A stretch of 64,000 bases of DNA from Polyangium aurulentum (GTDB taxonomy: Bacteria > Myxococcota_A > Polyangia > Polyangiales > Polyangiaceae). This document shows, piece after piece, positions 44,808 to 52,739 of the stretch. The first letter of the stretch is position 1; every line of letters starts with the position of its first letter. The notes under the pieces are model-generated. The model made no database searches and was not told the DNA's origin. It worked only from the letters and a program-made list of their open reading frames with translations. Location: the NCBI GenBank assembly GCA_945875545.1, contig CAMCKZ010000002.1, positions 1 to 64,000 of the forward strand, read 5' to 3'. A program made the translations under genes and the position numbers.

Positions 44808-45380
44808 ATGATTCGCAAGTTCGTCGCTCTATCCGGCACGGCCGTCCTCCTTGGTTCCCTTTCTGCCCTTGGCTGCACAGCCTCGGGGGTAGGAGATCCC
44901 TGTACCCCTGAGTCCGAGTATAAGCCCGATTTTCCAGGGTTTAGTCAAAAGGAGGTCAACGTCGAGTCTGGGAGTTTCCAGTGCCAGACGCGCGTTTGCC
45001 TCGTGAACCACTTTCAAGGGCGCACCACGTGTCCTTATGGTAATACCGACAAGGCTTGCAAAATTCCTGGCACCGCCGAGGGTTCGGCGCCTGTGAGTGT
45101 TCCCGTTGCGCCGTCGTGCGTCAACCGCAACGCCGCGAAGTCCGTCTACTGTTCGTGCCGCTGCGCCGATGTGGCGGGCCGCACCGACGACGGCGCGAAT
45201 TACTGCAAGTGCGGCGACGGCTTCACCTGCACGCAGCTCGTGACGGCGATCGAAACCGCGGAGCGCGGCCTCACGGGGGCGTACTGCATCAAAGCAGGCA
45301 CCACGTACTCCGACACCGACGATAGCTGCCTGAAGTGCGATTCCACCAAGAACGACTGCGGTTCGGTAACCGGCAGGTGA
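44808..45380 (+). CDS. Cys-rich lipoprotein
   Basis: 190 residues from the ATG at 44808. Signal peptide with lipobox SALGC. The mature part has about 18 cysteines, spaced like disulphide-bonded extracellular modules (SFQCQTRVCLVNH, YCSCRCAD, YCKCGDGFTC, CLKCDSTKNDC). I do not recognise a family. The divergent position opposite the Glt-like operon suggests an envelope role, and the triple-DsbA protein at 5.4 kb is the kind of enzyme such a substrate would need. Confidence 0.7.
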   Translation: MIRKFVALSGTAVLLGSLSALGCTASGVGDPCTPESEYKPDFPGFSQKEVNVESGSFQCQTRVCLVNHFQGRTTCPYGNTDKACKIPGTAEGSAPVSVPVAPSCVNRNAAKSVYCSCRCADVAGRTDDGANYCKCGDGFTCTQLVTAIETAERGLTGAYCIKAGTTYSDTDDSCLKCDSTKNDCGSVTGR

Positions 45381-45634
45381 CGGTCTGTGCCGTCGCCGCA
45401 CGCTCTGACAGCGGCTTGAGCGGTGCCCTCAGCAACAGCGGGCGCCCCGAAATCCTCAGGGACGCATCGACCAGGACGCGCACCACGCTGGCGCGCGATG
45501 GAGTGGGGTCTCGGCGGGCTGCAGACCGTATTCGTTGCTCCGCGTGCCCAAACCCTGGGGGAGGCGGCGTTTTGCAGCGCATTTCCAGCCCGAAGCCCGC
45601 CGCCCGCGGGTCACTCGGCAGTCTGTCGGCGACC

Positions 45635-46030
45635 GTGGGCCGCATCGGCGAAATTGTGGCCCGCGATTTTCTCTGGGCGAACGATCACCGCGTTGTCGCG
45701 ACGAATGCGCGTGTCGGTCACGACGAGCTCGACATCATTTCGCTGGATCCACGTGGCACCCTGGTTTTTACCGAGGTTCGCAGTTACCGCAAACGCTCTC
45801 CCAATCACGCCACGGGCCTCGCCACCCTGCGCGGTGCCAAGCTTGAACGGTGGGGCCGCGCTGCCCGAGCCTGGCATCGTATGCATGCAGAATACACGGG
45901 TCACGCGTGCCGCTTCGACGCCATCGCGGTCGACCTCGCGGGGCCTGCCCGGGTCAGTCATGTCCGCGGCGTTTTTCTAGCGTTTCGTGGAATGCAAGAC
46001 CTTTCGAACCTTTTGGACGCTTACCGATGA
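45635..46030 (+). CDS. yraN: UPF0102 / YraN family protein
   Basis: 131 residues from a GTG at 45635; the true start is unclear because the frame stays open further upstream without family similarity. The core is YraN-like: GRIGEIVARDFLWANDHRVVATNARVGHDELDIISLDP...LVFTEVRSY, an endonuclease-like fold with the acidic ELD and the Glu of FTEVR. Function is unproven; the fold resembles Holliday-junction resolvases. The TGA overlaps the ftsY ATG. Confidence 0.78.
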   Translation: MGRIGEIVARDFLWANDHRVVATNARVGHDELDIISLDPRGTLVFTEVRSYRKRSPNHATGLATLRGAKLERWGRAARAWHRMHAEYTGHACRFDAIAVDLAGPARVSHVRGVFLAFRGMQDLSNLLDAYR

Positions 46031-47421
46031 CGCCCGCAGTTATCGCCGTCGTTTTGGCGCTCGTCCTCATCATTGGCGGATTCATTATCGCCAACCAGCG
46101 CGGCCAGCTCGCCGCTGGGCCACGCTCCCGCGGGGACGGTCCCAAGCCGCCACCCCCGGTTCAAGCCCCTGCGACTTTGCTCGCCTCCGACGGCGCTGGC
46201 GTGCCTGGCGTGCCTGGCCTACCTGGCCTACCCGGCACGGCTGGCACGCCTGGGCGAGGGTCCGAGGGCACGCCGCCCGCCTTGGACCTCCTCAATCCCG
46301 TCATTCCAGCCGCAGGCCGACTCCCGGCCGACGCCCACGCCGCCCACCCGCCAGTGCCAACGGCAAGGGCCGCCGGTACGCCCGCCGCGCCCGTTGGAGA
46401 CGACCTGGGGTCGCTCCCATCGATTGCCATTCAGATGGCCGCATCCACGGCGCGCCTCAGTATTCCCGCTGGTTCGGCCAGAGAGGTTGAGGGCTTGCGC
46501 CGCCGACTGGCTGCCCCCCGCGGCGGGTTCATGGCCCGACTTGCAGCCCTGTTTCGAGGCAAGGCCGACATCGATCCGAGCGTGTGGGAACGCATGGAAG
46601 ACGTCCTGTTGTCAAGCGATGTTGGCATCGCGACTACGAATCGCCTGATCCAGTCGACGCGGCTCGCCGTCGAAGCGGAGCGCGTAACAGACGCCGCATC
46701 GGTTTGGCGTATTCTCAAGACCGAGGCCCATGCCATTTTGGCCATCGAGCCGAAACGGGCGCTCGTCGAAGACGGGAAAACCAATTGTTTCCTGCTCGTC
46801 GGCGTCAACGGTGCGGGAAAAACCACCACAATCGGCAAACTTGCCACCCGGTGGAAAACCGACGGTCGCACGGTCATCCTCGGCGCGGCGGACACGTTTC
46901 GCGCCGCCGCCGTGGCTCAGCTTGAAGCCTGGGGACGCCGCATCGGGGTCACGGTTGTCAAGGGAAAAGACGGCGCCGATCCCGCCAGCGTTGCCTTTGA
47001 GGCAACAAAAAAAGGGGTTGACGACGGGGCGCAGGTTGTGCTGGTCGACACCGCGGGCAGACTCCAGACGAAGCAGCCGCTGATGGACGAGCTTCGCAAA
47101 ATTCACAAGTCCATGGGCAAGGCCCTTGAGGGCGCGCCGCACGAAACGCTGCTGGTCCTCGATGCCACCACGGGGCAAAACGCTTTGCAGCAGGCGCTAC
47201 TTTTTCGTGAGGCGGCGCCTCTTACGGGCATCGTTCTTACGAAGCTCGACGGCACCGCCAAAGGCGGCATTATTCTGGCGATCTGCGCGGAGCTCCAGCT
47301 TCCTGTGCGGTTTGTGGGCCTCGGCGAGCGCGCCGACGACCTTCGCACGTTTCACGCAAACGACTTCGTCGAGGCGCTCTTTGGCGACGATCCTTCATCG
47401 GCACCGGAGATCTCCGCATGA
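46027..47421 (+). CDS. ftsY: Signal recognition particle receptor FtsY
   Basis: 464 residues from the ATG at 46027. FtsY is the SRP receptor GTPase for co-translational membrane insertion. The NG domain is complete: GVNGAGKTTTIGKLA (G1, from residue 259), DTFRAAAVAQLEAW (G2), VLVDTAGRLQ (G3), TKLDGTAKGG (G4) and FVGLGERADDL (G5). The N-terminus is unusual: a membrane helix (VIAVVLALVLIIGGFIIA) replaces the usual acidic A-domain, followed by a Pro/Gly linker with collagen-like GVPGVPGLPGLPG triplets. Direct membrane anchoring is inferred. Confidence 0.96.
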   Translation: MTPAVIAVVLALVLIIGGFIIANQRGQLAAGPRSRGDGPKPPPPVQAPATLLASDGAGVPGVPGLPGLPGTAGTPGRGSEGTPPALDLLNPVIPAAGRLPADAHAAHPPVPTARAAGTPAAPVGDDLGSLPSIAIQMAASTARLSIPAGSAREVEGLRRRLAAPRGGFMARLAALFRGKADIDPSVWERMEDVLLSSDVGIATTNRLIQSTRLAVEAERVTDAASVWRILKTEAHAILAIEPKRALVEDGKTNCFLLVGVNGAGKTTTIGKLATRWKTDGRTVILGAADTFRAAAVAQLEAWGRRIGVTVVKGKDGADPASVAFEATKKGVDDGAQVVLVDTAGRLQTKQPLMDELRKIHKSMGKALEGAPHETLLVLDATTGQNALQQALLFREAAPLTGIVLTKLDGTAKGGIILAICAELQLPVRFVGLGERADDLRTFHANDFVEALFGDDPSSAPEISA

Positions 47422-47522
47422 CGACCGAGTCAAGCATTCATGGGGCCCACCAGACGCCCGGGCCAATTGGCGCGGAAACGGAACAATTTCACCGTGCGCG
47501 AACGACAGAGGAGTGCTCGACG

Positions 47523-48674
47523 ATGGTTGAGAATTTCGAGCAACCCATGGTAGGTCGGTCTGTGTTTGGAGAGACGAGCCCGCTGGCCCGCTTCTTCCGC
47601 GCCCTCGACGACCGCCGTCCGATGAAGCTCCCCGCACTCCGCCGCACCGCGTGCCTAGCCGCCGCATCCATGCTCTCTGTGTTGCCTTCTACTGCGGGCA
47701 TGGTGGGTACATTTGCCGCCGTGGCTACGTTGGGCGCGTCGAACGCGTTTGCGCAAAAGGCTCCGAAAGGTGCTAAGGGGGGTAAGCCTGCGAAGGCCCC
47801 GGTCGCGGCACCCGCTGCCGCTCGCGCTGCCGCGCCGGCCCCAAGCCCACAACCGAGCGCGGGCATCGACGAACTCGACGAACCACGCGCCGCGGCGAAG
47901 CCCGATCCTGCGGCCAGTGGCATGGGCTCGGGCATGGGCGGCATTTGCGAAATAGACCCGGCTGCCTGCCCCAAGGCCGAAGACCTCGAGACCGCGGCTG
48001 CGCGCAAGGTCCGCGAAGAGCTTTTCGCGATGCAACAGGTGTTCGTCGTTCGTTCCGGTCGTTTCGAGCTCAATCCGTTTTGGGCGTTCACCCTGAACGA
48101 CCAGTATGTGAGCCACCCGTCCGCGGGTTTGGCCATGAACTACTACCTCACACAGGATCTCGCCATCGGCGTGCGCGGGCAGTCCTATTGGGGCCTGAAC
48201 ATCGACTCGGCTTTTAACTTCGAGAACCGCCGCGCCACACGCGTCGCCGTCCCGTTGAACGAGGCCCTTTGGGGGGCATCGCTGAATGCCACCTACGTGC
48301 CGATTTACGGTAAATTCGCTGGCTTTCAGAAGTTCATCTTCTCCTACGACGTGTACGCCACGGCGGGGGCCAGCGTCATTTCCACGCGGCCCATACCGGT
48401 CGTCGACCCGAACAACCGAAACTTCGATTACGGCGTCCGAATTGGCGCGAACGTCGGCGTGGGTTTGCGAATTTTCTTCAGCCGCTGGTTCGCCGCGACG
48501 CTTGAAATCCGCGATACCATCTACCCTGAGCTACTTGAGAACTTGAAGGTCGACGCCAATCCGATCGACAAGGCCACGTGGAACGGCGAGACGCGCATCA
48601 CCAACAACGTGGAGGCCGGCCTTGGTTTCACGATGTTCTTCCCCACCACCTTCGAATACCGGCTTCCAAAGTGA
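47523..48674 (+). CDS. Outer-membrane beta-barrel protein (myxobacterial type, GltA/B-like position)
   Basis: 383 residues. The ATG at 47523 has a strong AGAGGAG site; other starts are 47418 (ATGA overlap with ftsY) and 47622. The export signal ends at SNAFAQ; a Lys/Ala/Pro linker follows. From about residue 165 amphipathic strands make a barrel (VVRSGRFELNPFWAFTLND, LAMNYYLTQDLAIGVRGQ, FDYGVRIGANVGVGLRIFFSRWFAATLEIRD, AGLGFTMFFPTTFEYRLPK). This is the outer-membrane barrel domain shared by many myxobacteria. GltA and GltB are tandem outer-membrane gliding proteins; the assignment rests on context. Confidence 0.75.
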   Translation: MVENFEQPMVGRSVFGETSPLARFFRALDDRRPMKLPALRRTACLAAASMLSVLPSTAGMVGTFAAVATLGASNAFAQKAPKGAKGGKPAKAPVAAPAAARAAAPAPSPQPSAGIDELDEPRAAAKPDPAASGMGSGMGGICEIDPAACPKAEDLETAAARKVREELFAMQQVFVVRSGRFELNPFWAFTLNDQYVSHPSAGLAMNYYLTQDLAIGVRGQSYWGLNIDSAFNFENRRATRVAVPLNEALWGASLNATYVPIYGKFAGFQKFIFSYDVYATAGASVISTRPIPVVDPNNRNFDYGVRIGANVGVGLRIFFSRWFAATLEIRDTIYPELLENLKVDANPIDKATWNGETRITNNVEAGLGFTMFFPTTFEYRLPK

Positions 48675-48814
48675 AGCCCACACGTAACGCCGCGCTTGAA
48701 GGCATGACCCCCGTTTTCGCGATGGCGCTCGCCGTCCCTGTCGCTCCTGTCGCTCCTGTCGCTCCCGACGCTCCTGTCGCGAAGGGCATCGGCCCGATGT
48801 CCGAGAGAAACCCC

Positions 48815-49672
48815 ATGCGTAAGCGTCTTTCCTCGCTAACTCTGCTGGCAACTGCCGCGGCAATGAGCATCTTCACGCTCGCCTCCACCGCCCAGGCCGA
48901 GGAGCTCAACATCACCGGCCCGCTGAAAGACGCGCCGTCGGTGCGCCGGTTGAAGCAATACCGCAATCAGCGCTTTGAGGTCGCGTTGCAGCCCACGTTC
49001 ACGCTGCTCAACGAGTACCGTCACACGTTTTTCGCGGGCTTGCGCACGCAATACCACGTGAACGACTGGTTCGGCTTCGGGCTCTTCGGTGCGTTTTCAC
49101 CGATGTCCGTCACAACCGACCTCACCGACCAGCTCGATACCTCGCTCGCGAAGGCCGATCGCCACTCCACGAAGAACGCGCCCAGCGTGGGCTACGTGGA
49201 GGGGGCGACTGCCTACCCTAAGTTTAGCGCACAGACGTCCACGCTGAGCTGGATTGCAGCGCCTCAAATGCAGTTCGTCCCGTTCCGCGGCAAGCTGTCG
49301 CTATTCGACGCCTTCTTCGTCGATGCGGACGCCTTCGTTCACGCTGGCGTCGCCTTTGTGGGCGTCAACGAACGCAAAGATTGCCAAACCTGCACCGATA
49401 CCGCCTCCCTGAAGCTCGATTCGCGGGTAGCCGTGGCACCAACCTTCGGTTTGGGCATGAACTTCTACCTCGACGACAACGTTTCTGTGGGTTTTGAGTA
49501 CCGTGCGCTTCCCTTTGCGTGGAATCGCGCTGGTTTCGACTCCCGCGGCAGCGGGCCCGACGGCAACTTTCCCGACGAACGCATTAACGCAAACGACCGC
49601 ACGTTTAAGTTCAACCAGATGGTCGCCCTAAGCGTCGGTTACAGCTTCGGAGACCCGATCATCACCGACTGA
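48815..49672 (+). CDS. Second outer-membrane beta-barrel protein
   Basis: 285 residues from the ATG at 48815 (MRKRLSSLTLL); an ATG at 48797 would add six residues. The signal peptide ends AQAEE. Strands such as RFEVALQPTFTLLNEY, TFFAGLRTQYHVNDWFGFGLFGAF, TFGLGMNFYLDDNVSVGFEYRAL and QMVALSVGYSFGDP form a barrel related to the upstream protein. Two close Cys (CQTC) sit in a loop. The region before the start carries short 9-base tandem repeats (CCTGTCGCT type, about 48737-48780). Confidence 0.75.
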   Translation: MRKRLSSLTLLATAAAMSIFTLASTAQAEELNITGPLKDAPSVRRLKQYRNQRFEVALQPTFTLLNEYRHTFFAGLRTQYHVNDWFGFGLFGAFSPMSVTTDLTDQLDTSLAKADRHSTKNAPSVGYVEGATAYPKFSAQTSTLSWIAAPQMQFVPFRGKLSLFDAFFVDADAFVHAGVAFVGVNERKDCQTCTDTASLKLDSRVAVAPTFGLGMNFYLDDNVSVGFEYRALPFAWNRAGFDSRGSGPDGNFPDERINANDRTFKFNQMVALSVGYSFGDPIITD

Positions 49673-49698
49673 CATCGTGCGATGAGCGTCCGGGTGCT

Positions 49699-49734
49699 AA
49701 AACGCTCGCCTTTTGAAGGGTGGGCGTTTTTTTT
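49699..49734 (+). terminator. Terminator after the beta-barrel genes
   Basis: AAAACGC pairs with GCGTTTT, with imperfect inner pairing, ending in eight T residues. It lies 27 bases after the stop codon. Confidence 0.7.
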
Positions 49735-49997
49735 GCGTCCGGGTCACGTTTCGCCGGCAGTGGGCGATTTCCGCCGAAAAGTGCTTGCGAAACTGGAATT
49801 TTGTGTCACCGGGTGCCCGTTTCTTGGCGTCCAGGGAAACATAGGCCGTGTAGCAGCCGTTCACCGGCCGACCCCTCGGCGGGTCTGCGCCCGGGGGGGC
49901 CCGTAGCGCGCGCGCGGAGGGGCGGATCGACGCCGGGAAAACACGTTTCCGTGCGTTTCGGAAGCCGGGCACATACGTCACCAGTACGCCGGCTAAG

Positions 49998-50017
49998 CCC
50001 TCGCCGAAAAGGGTCTA
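49998..50017. repeat. Dispersed gene-end repeat, copy E
   Basis: Reverse complement of the shared core: GCCCTCGCCGAAAAGGGTC. Intergenic. Confidence 0.5.
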
Positions 50018-50205
50018 ACCTCTCCGGCTCTTGCAAATTTCCAACGCGAGCGAAACCCCATCCTATCCCAGTTCCGCCCGAGCCTGGGGGGGACCCAATC
50101 CTCTGGATGCGAAGCAGACAGGAAGGTTGGGGGGACCGATCCCCCAGAACGCTTAGCGGGCTGGGGTAGGATGGGGGGGGCCCCGGGTCCCCGACGGGAT
50201 TTGGC

Positions 50206-50235
50206 GCGCAGCAGGAAGGTTGTCGGCGAGGGTCC
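50206..50235. repeat. Dispersed gene-end repeat, copy B
   Basis: 30 bases matching 16085-16114 with one mismatch. It lies about 50 bases downstream of the HEAT-repeat gene's stop. Confidence 0.85.
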
Positions 50236-50286
50236 GGCTAGGCAGTGGCCGCCCGCACGCGCGGCAGCTTGTCGCCGAGCGTTGCG

Positions 50287-51054
50287 TTAAAGCCAGGGCA
50301 ACTCGAGGCTCGCCCGCTTCGCCATGATTCCCTCGCCATCGATGACGAAGCCTGACGGAAGGCCCTTGCGCACGCGCCCTCGCTCGTCTTCGGGGATGGG
50401 CCATCGCTTCGCGACAAGCTCCTCGGCGATGCGAGAGCGGATGCGCACAGACTCGTCGCGGGCCAAGACCCTGAGCAGCGGCAACGGCGGGCTATCTGTA
50501 TTCTGCATGAACAATGCGGCAACCGTGTTGAAGCGTGCCTCCTCGTTTACGTCGTCGAGAAAACGCTCGATTGCCGAGGGAATCGCCTGGTTTGTCACGT
50601 CTGCCAAGGCCGCGAGAACCTGGAGCTTGGGATCAATAAATTTCGAATATTCCGTGTCCCAGGGCTCCAGCCAGGCAAGTATTTCTTGCACGTAGACGTC
50701 TTCATCGAGCACCGCGCGTGCGATTCGCAACGGCCACCCGAGGGTGTCGGCCTTGCGCACCACCAGGCGCAGGGCGGGCAGAATGGCGGGCCCAACGTCG
50801 ACGACTGCCGCGAAGACCGTGTCTTTTTCCTCGAGGTCGGTGATGGACGGCTCGCAGGAAAATGTGAGCCGACGCAATAAAGCGCTGGCCGCCTCCACGC
50901 TTTTCATGCCCACAAGCGCGTAAATAGCCTCTTGCCGATCGTAGGGCTGGGCCCGTTTGTCGCTCGCCCGATCCGACAGCCGCTGAATTTGAGCAGTTAT
51001 TTTTTCGGGAGAATCTGCGCCGTTGGCTCGGAAGAAATCAAAGATGCCCATCAT
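50287..51054 (-). CDS. HEAT-repeat protein
   Basis: 255 residues from the ATG at 51054. Helical repeats fit HEAT units: EAIYALVGMKSVEAASALLRRL, KLQVLAALADVTNQAIPSAIERFL, ARFNTVAALFMQ and VRIRSRIAEELVAKRW. No enzymatic motif. The family is conserved but uncharacterised; it probably mediates protein contacts. Confidence 0.7.
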   Translation of the reverse strand: MMGIFDFFRANGADSPEKITAQIQRLSDRASDKRAQPYDRQEAIYALVGMKSVEAASALLRRLTFSCEPSITDLEEKDTVFAAVVDVGPAILPALRLVVRKADTLGWPLRIARAVLDEDVYVQEILAWLEPWDTEYSKFIDPKLQVLAALADVTNQAIPSAIERFLDDVNEEARFNTVAALFMQNTDSPPLPLLRVLARDESVRIRSRIAEELVAKRWPIPEDERGRVRKGLPSGFVIDGEGIMAKRASLELPWL

Positions 51055-51467
51055 GCCTCGTAAGGACTGAGAACTTGCGCACGCCGGCTGCCGGTGCAAG
51101 GGCCAGCACGAACAAATCGACTTACCCGCGCGACATTCGCATCAGTAGCGCGCTTCCAGGGAAAATGTCGAGCGGTCCGACGACACGCGGGTGAGCTCGA
51201 GCCCCCGCCACTGGCCCGACTTGTAGAATGCATGGGTGGCATGGGCGTCTGCCACGGCCACAGGCTGCGCTCTGTATACGCAACGGCTAGGTCTTCTGGC
51301 GGCGTGGACGGCAGGATCCGGGGCGACCGACGGGCTCTCCGTATGACGCGGAAACACGAAGGCCCGAGACGTGTATTGTCTCGGGCCTCAGCTTCTTCGC
51401 GGCACCGCTGGCGGGCCTCCTGGTCTCACCAAACCGTGGAAAACTTCGAGTAGAACGCGCGCGCGGG
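51055..51467. other. 413-bp intergenic region
   Basis: Holds one copy of the 11-bp motif (51222-51232) and a hairpin (51360-51388). A 71-residue open frame on the minus strand (51142-51357) is not accepted as a gene. The promoter of the HEAT gene probably lies here. Confidence 0.4.
51360..51388 (-). terminator. Terminator of the membrane sensor gene
   Basis: Perfect 11-bp stem AGGCCCGAGAC / GTCTCGGGCCT with a 7-base loop, 80 bases downstream of the stop. The following tail is only moderately T-rich. Confidence 0.6.
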
Positions 51468-52568
51468 TCAGCCCTGAAGGGGCCGGCCTTGGTCGTCGGT
51501 GTTGTCTTCTTCGACGTTCATTAGCTTGTTGAGGAGCGTGTTCAGGTTGTTGGCGACGCCGCCCAAGTCCGGGTGGTCGATGTCGAAACGCATCTCGGTG
51601 TTGCCGTTGGCGATCTCAAGGAGCCCGTGCTCGATGACCTCGATGGGCGTGTTGAGAAACATGCCGAGCCACAGACCGCCCGAGATGACGAGGAGAATTC
51701 CGAGCCCCATGACGAGCATGATTGGGCTCGCAGCTTCGCGGGCGGAGGGCAAGAGCGAGGCCGGAGCCACGACCGCCACAACAACCCCTTTTCCGTCACC
51801 GAGCTCCGCAAGGGGCGCTGCTGCGACAATCCACGCGCCTTCGTCGGACGTTTGCGCGGCACCTTCTTGGGCCGCTCTCGCCAGCAGTTCCGCTTTACCA
51901 TTGACAAGCGCGTCGTCTCCGGGGTTGACGCCCACTTGCCCAACTGCGTGCCAGGCTGCAGCGCCGCGGGCCGACAGCACAACGCGTGCCCCCACGGAGG
52001 CGCGCGACAGGACGTCGGTCATGGGTACACCGCCTACAATGGCGCCCACGATCTTGCCGGCCTCGTCTCGAAGCGGGGCAAACGAGGCCATGAGTTCCGT
52101 GGCGTCGTCGGACCAGACGTCGCTCCCGGAAGTGCCGTCTCGTAGCGTGACGCGCAGGGATGGAAGCTTTTGAAGGAGGTCAAGATTGCGCTCCAGCGAC
52201 GATGAATCGCGGGCGATAACCTTACCGTCGGCACCGACGAGCGCCACCTTCGCAAAGGTCACGCCCCAGCCTTTTGCCTGGTTTTTTAGATCGGTGCACT
52301 TCTTCTGCGCCAGGTCTGCGGCACCGCTGGCCGCCTCGATGGCCTGACGGAATTCGCCGTCGTCGACCTTGGTCTCCAGCATTCGCTCGACGCGAAAGGC
52401 AGCAACTTCAAGGCGGGCCGCGACGGCCTCCGCCTGTTGCCTGCCGGCGCGCCGAACTTCGTCGCTGCGACCTGTCATCTTCTCGAGCGATTGGCGCACG
52501 AGAGCGAAAGACAAGAAACCGATGATGAGAACAATGAGAACGTTGACGCCGATGATTCGCGAACGCAT
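51468..52568 (-). CDS. Membrane sensor with Cache-like domain and HAMP, no output domain
   Basis: 366 residues. N-terminal helix (VLIVLIIGFLSFALV), a ~240-residue extracytoplasmic domain with Cache/PAS-like strands (FAKVALVGADGKVIARD, ELMASFAPLRDEAGKIVGAIVGGVP), a second helix (IMLVMGLGILLVISGGLWLGMFL) and a HAMP-like linker (PIEVIEHGLLEIANGNTEMRFDI). It ends within ~45 residues with no kinase, GGDEF or methyl-accepting domain. The start at 52568 is an ATG. It may signal through a partner. Confidence 0.75.
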   Translation of the reverse strand: MRSRIIGVNVLIVLIIGFLSFALVRQSLEKMTGRSDEVRRAGRQQAEAVAARLEVAAFRVERMLETKVDDGEFRQAIEAASGAADLAQKKCTDLKNQAKGWGVTFAKVALVGADGKVIARDSSSLERNLDLLQKLPSLRVTLRDGTSGSDVWSDDATELMASFAPLRDEAGKIVGAIVGGVPMTDVLSRASVGARVVLSARGAAAWHAVGQVGVNPGDDALVNGKAELLARAAQEGAAQTSDEGAWIVAAAPLAELGDGKGVVVAVVAPASLLPSAREAASPIMLVMGLGILLVISGGLWLGMFLNTPIEVIEHGLLEIANGNTEMRFDIDHPDLGGVANNLNTLLNKLMNVEEDNTDDQGRPLQG

Positions 52569-52739
52569 GAGGCCTCTCAGCCGCGCGGCACGGAAAGGGG
52601 CAGCCTCTCACCTCCGCTCGAACAACGAGGACGCTACCATCGAGTCGGTGTTGATCGCAATGATCCGGCGCAGATCGATCAATTATGATCGCACGATTCA
52701 CCCACGCCCGCACGGGCTCCTGCTAACGCATCGCGACAC

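Larger units (their letters stand above)
49673..50286. other. 614-bp intergenic region with terminator, repeats and structured DNA
   Basis: No gene supported. It contains a terminator, two gene-end repeats (copies E and B), a 16-base inverted repeat (50056-50071 with 50161-50176, one mismatch) enclosing a smaller hairpin and G-rich runs, and a perfect GGGGGA/TCCCCC stem (50130-50145). It may encode a structured RNA. Confidence 0.5.

Noticed and set aside
50056-50176. SRP (4.5S) RNA candidate
   Set aside because: It has a long outer stem and a GAAGCAG string, but the conserved GGAAGG...AGCAGC apical arrangement is not reproduced. Left as an unspecified structure.
51142-51357. 71-residue minus-strand frame ending in SLEARY
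   Set aside because: The last ~35 residues look protein-like, but there is no signal peptide, domain or ribosome-binding site, and it sits in an intergenic region. At most a gene remnant.
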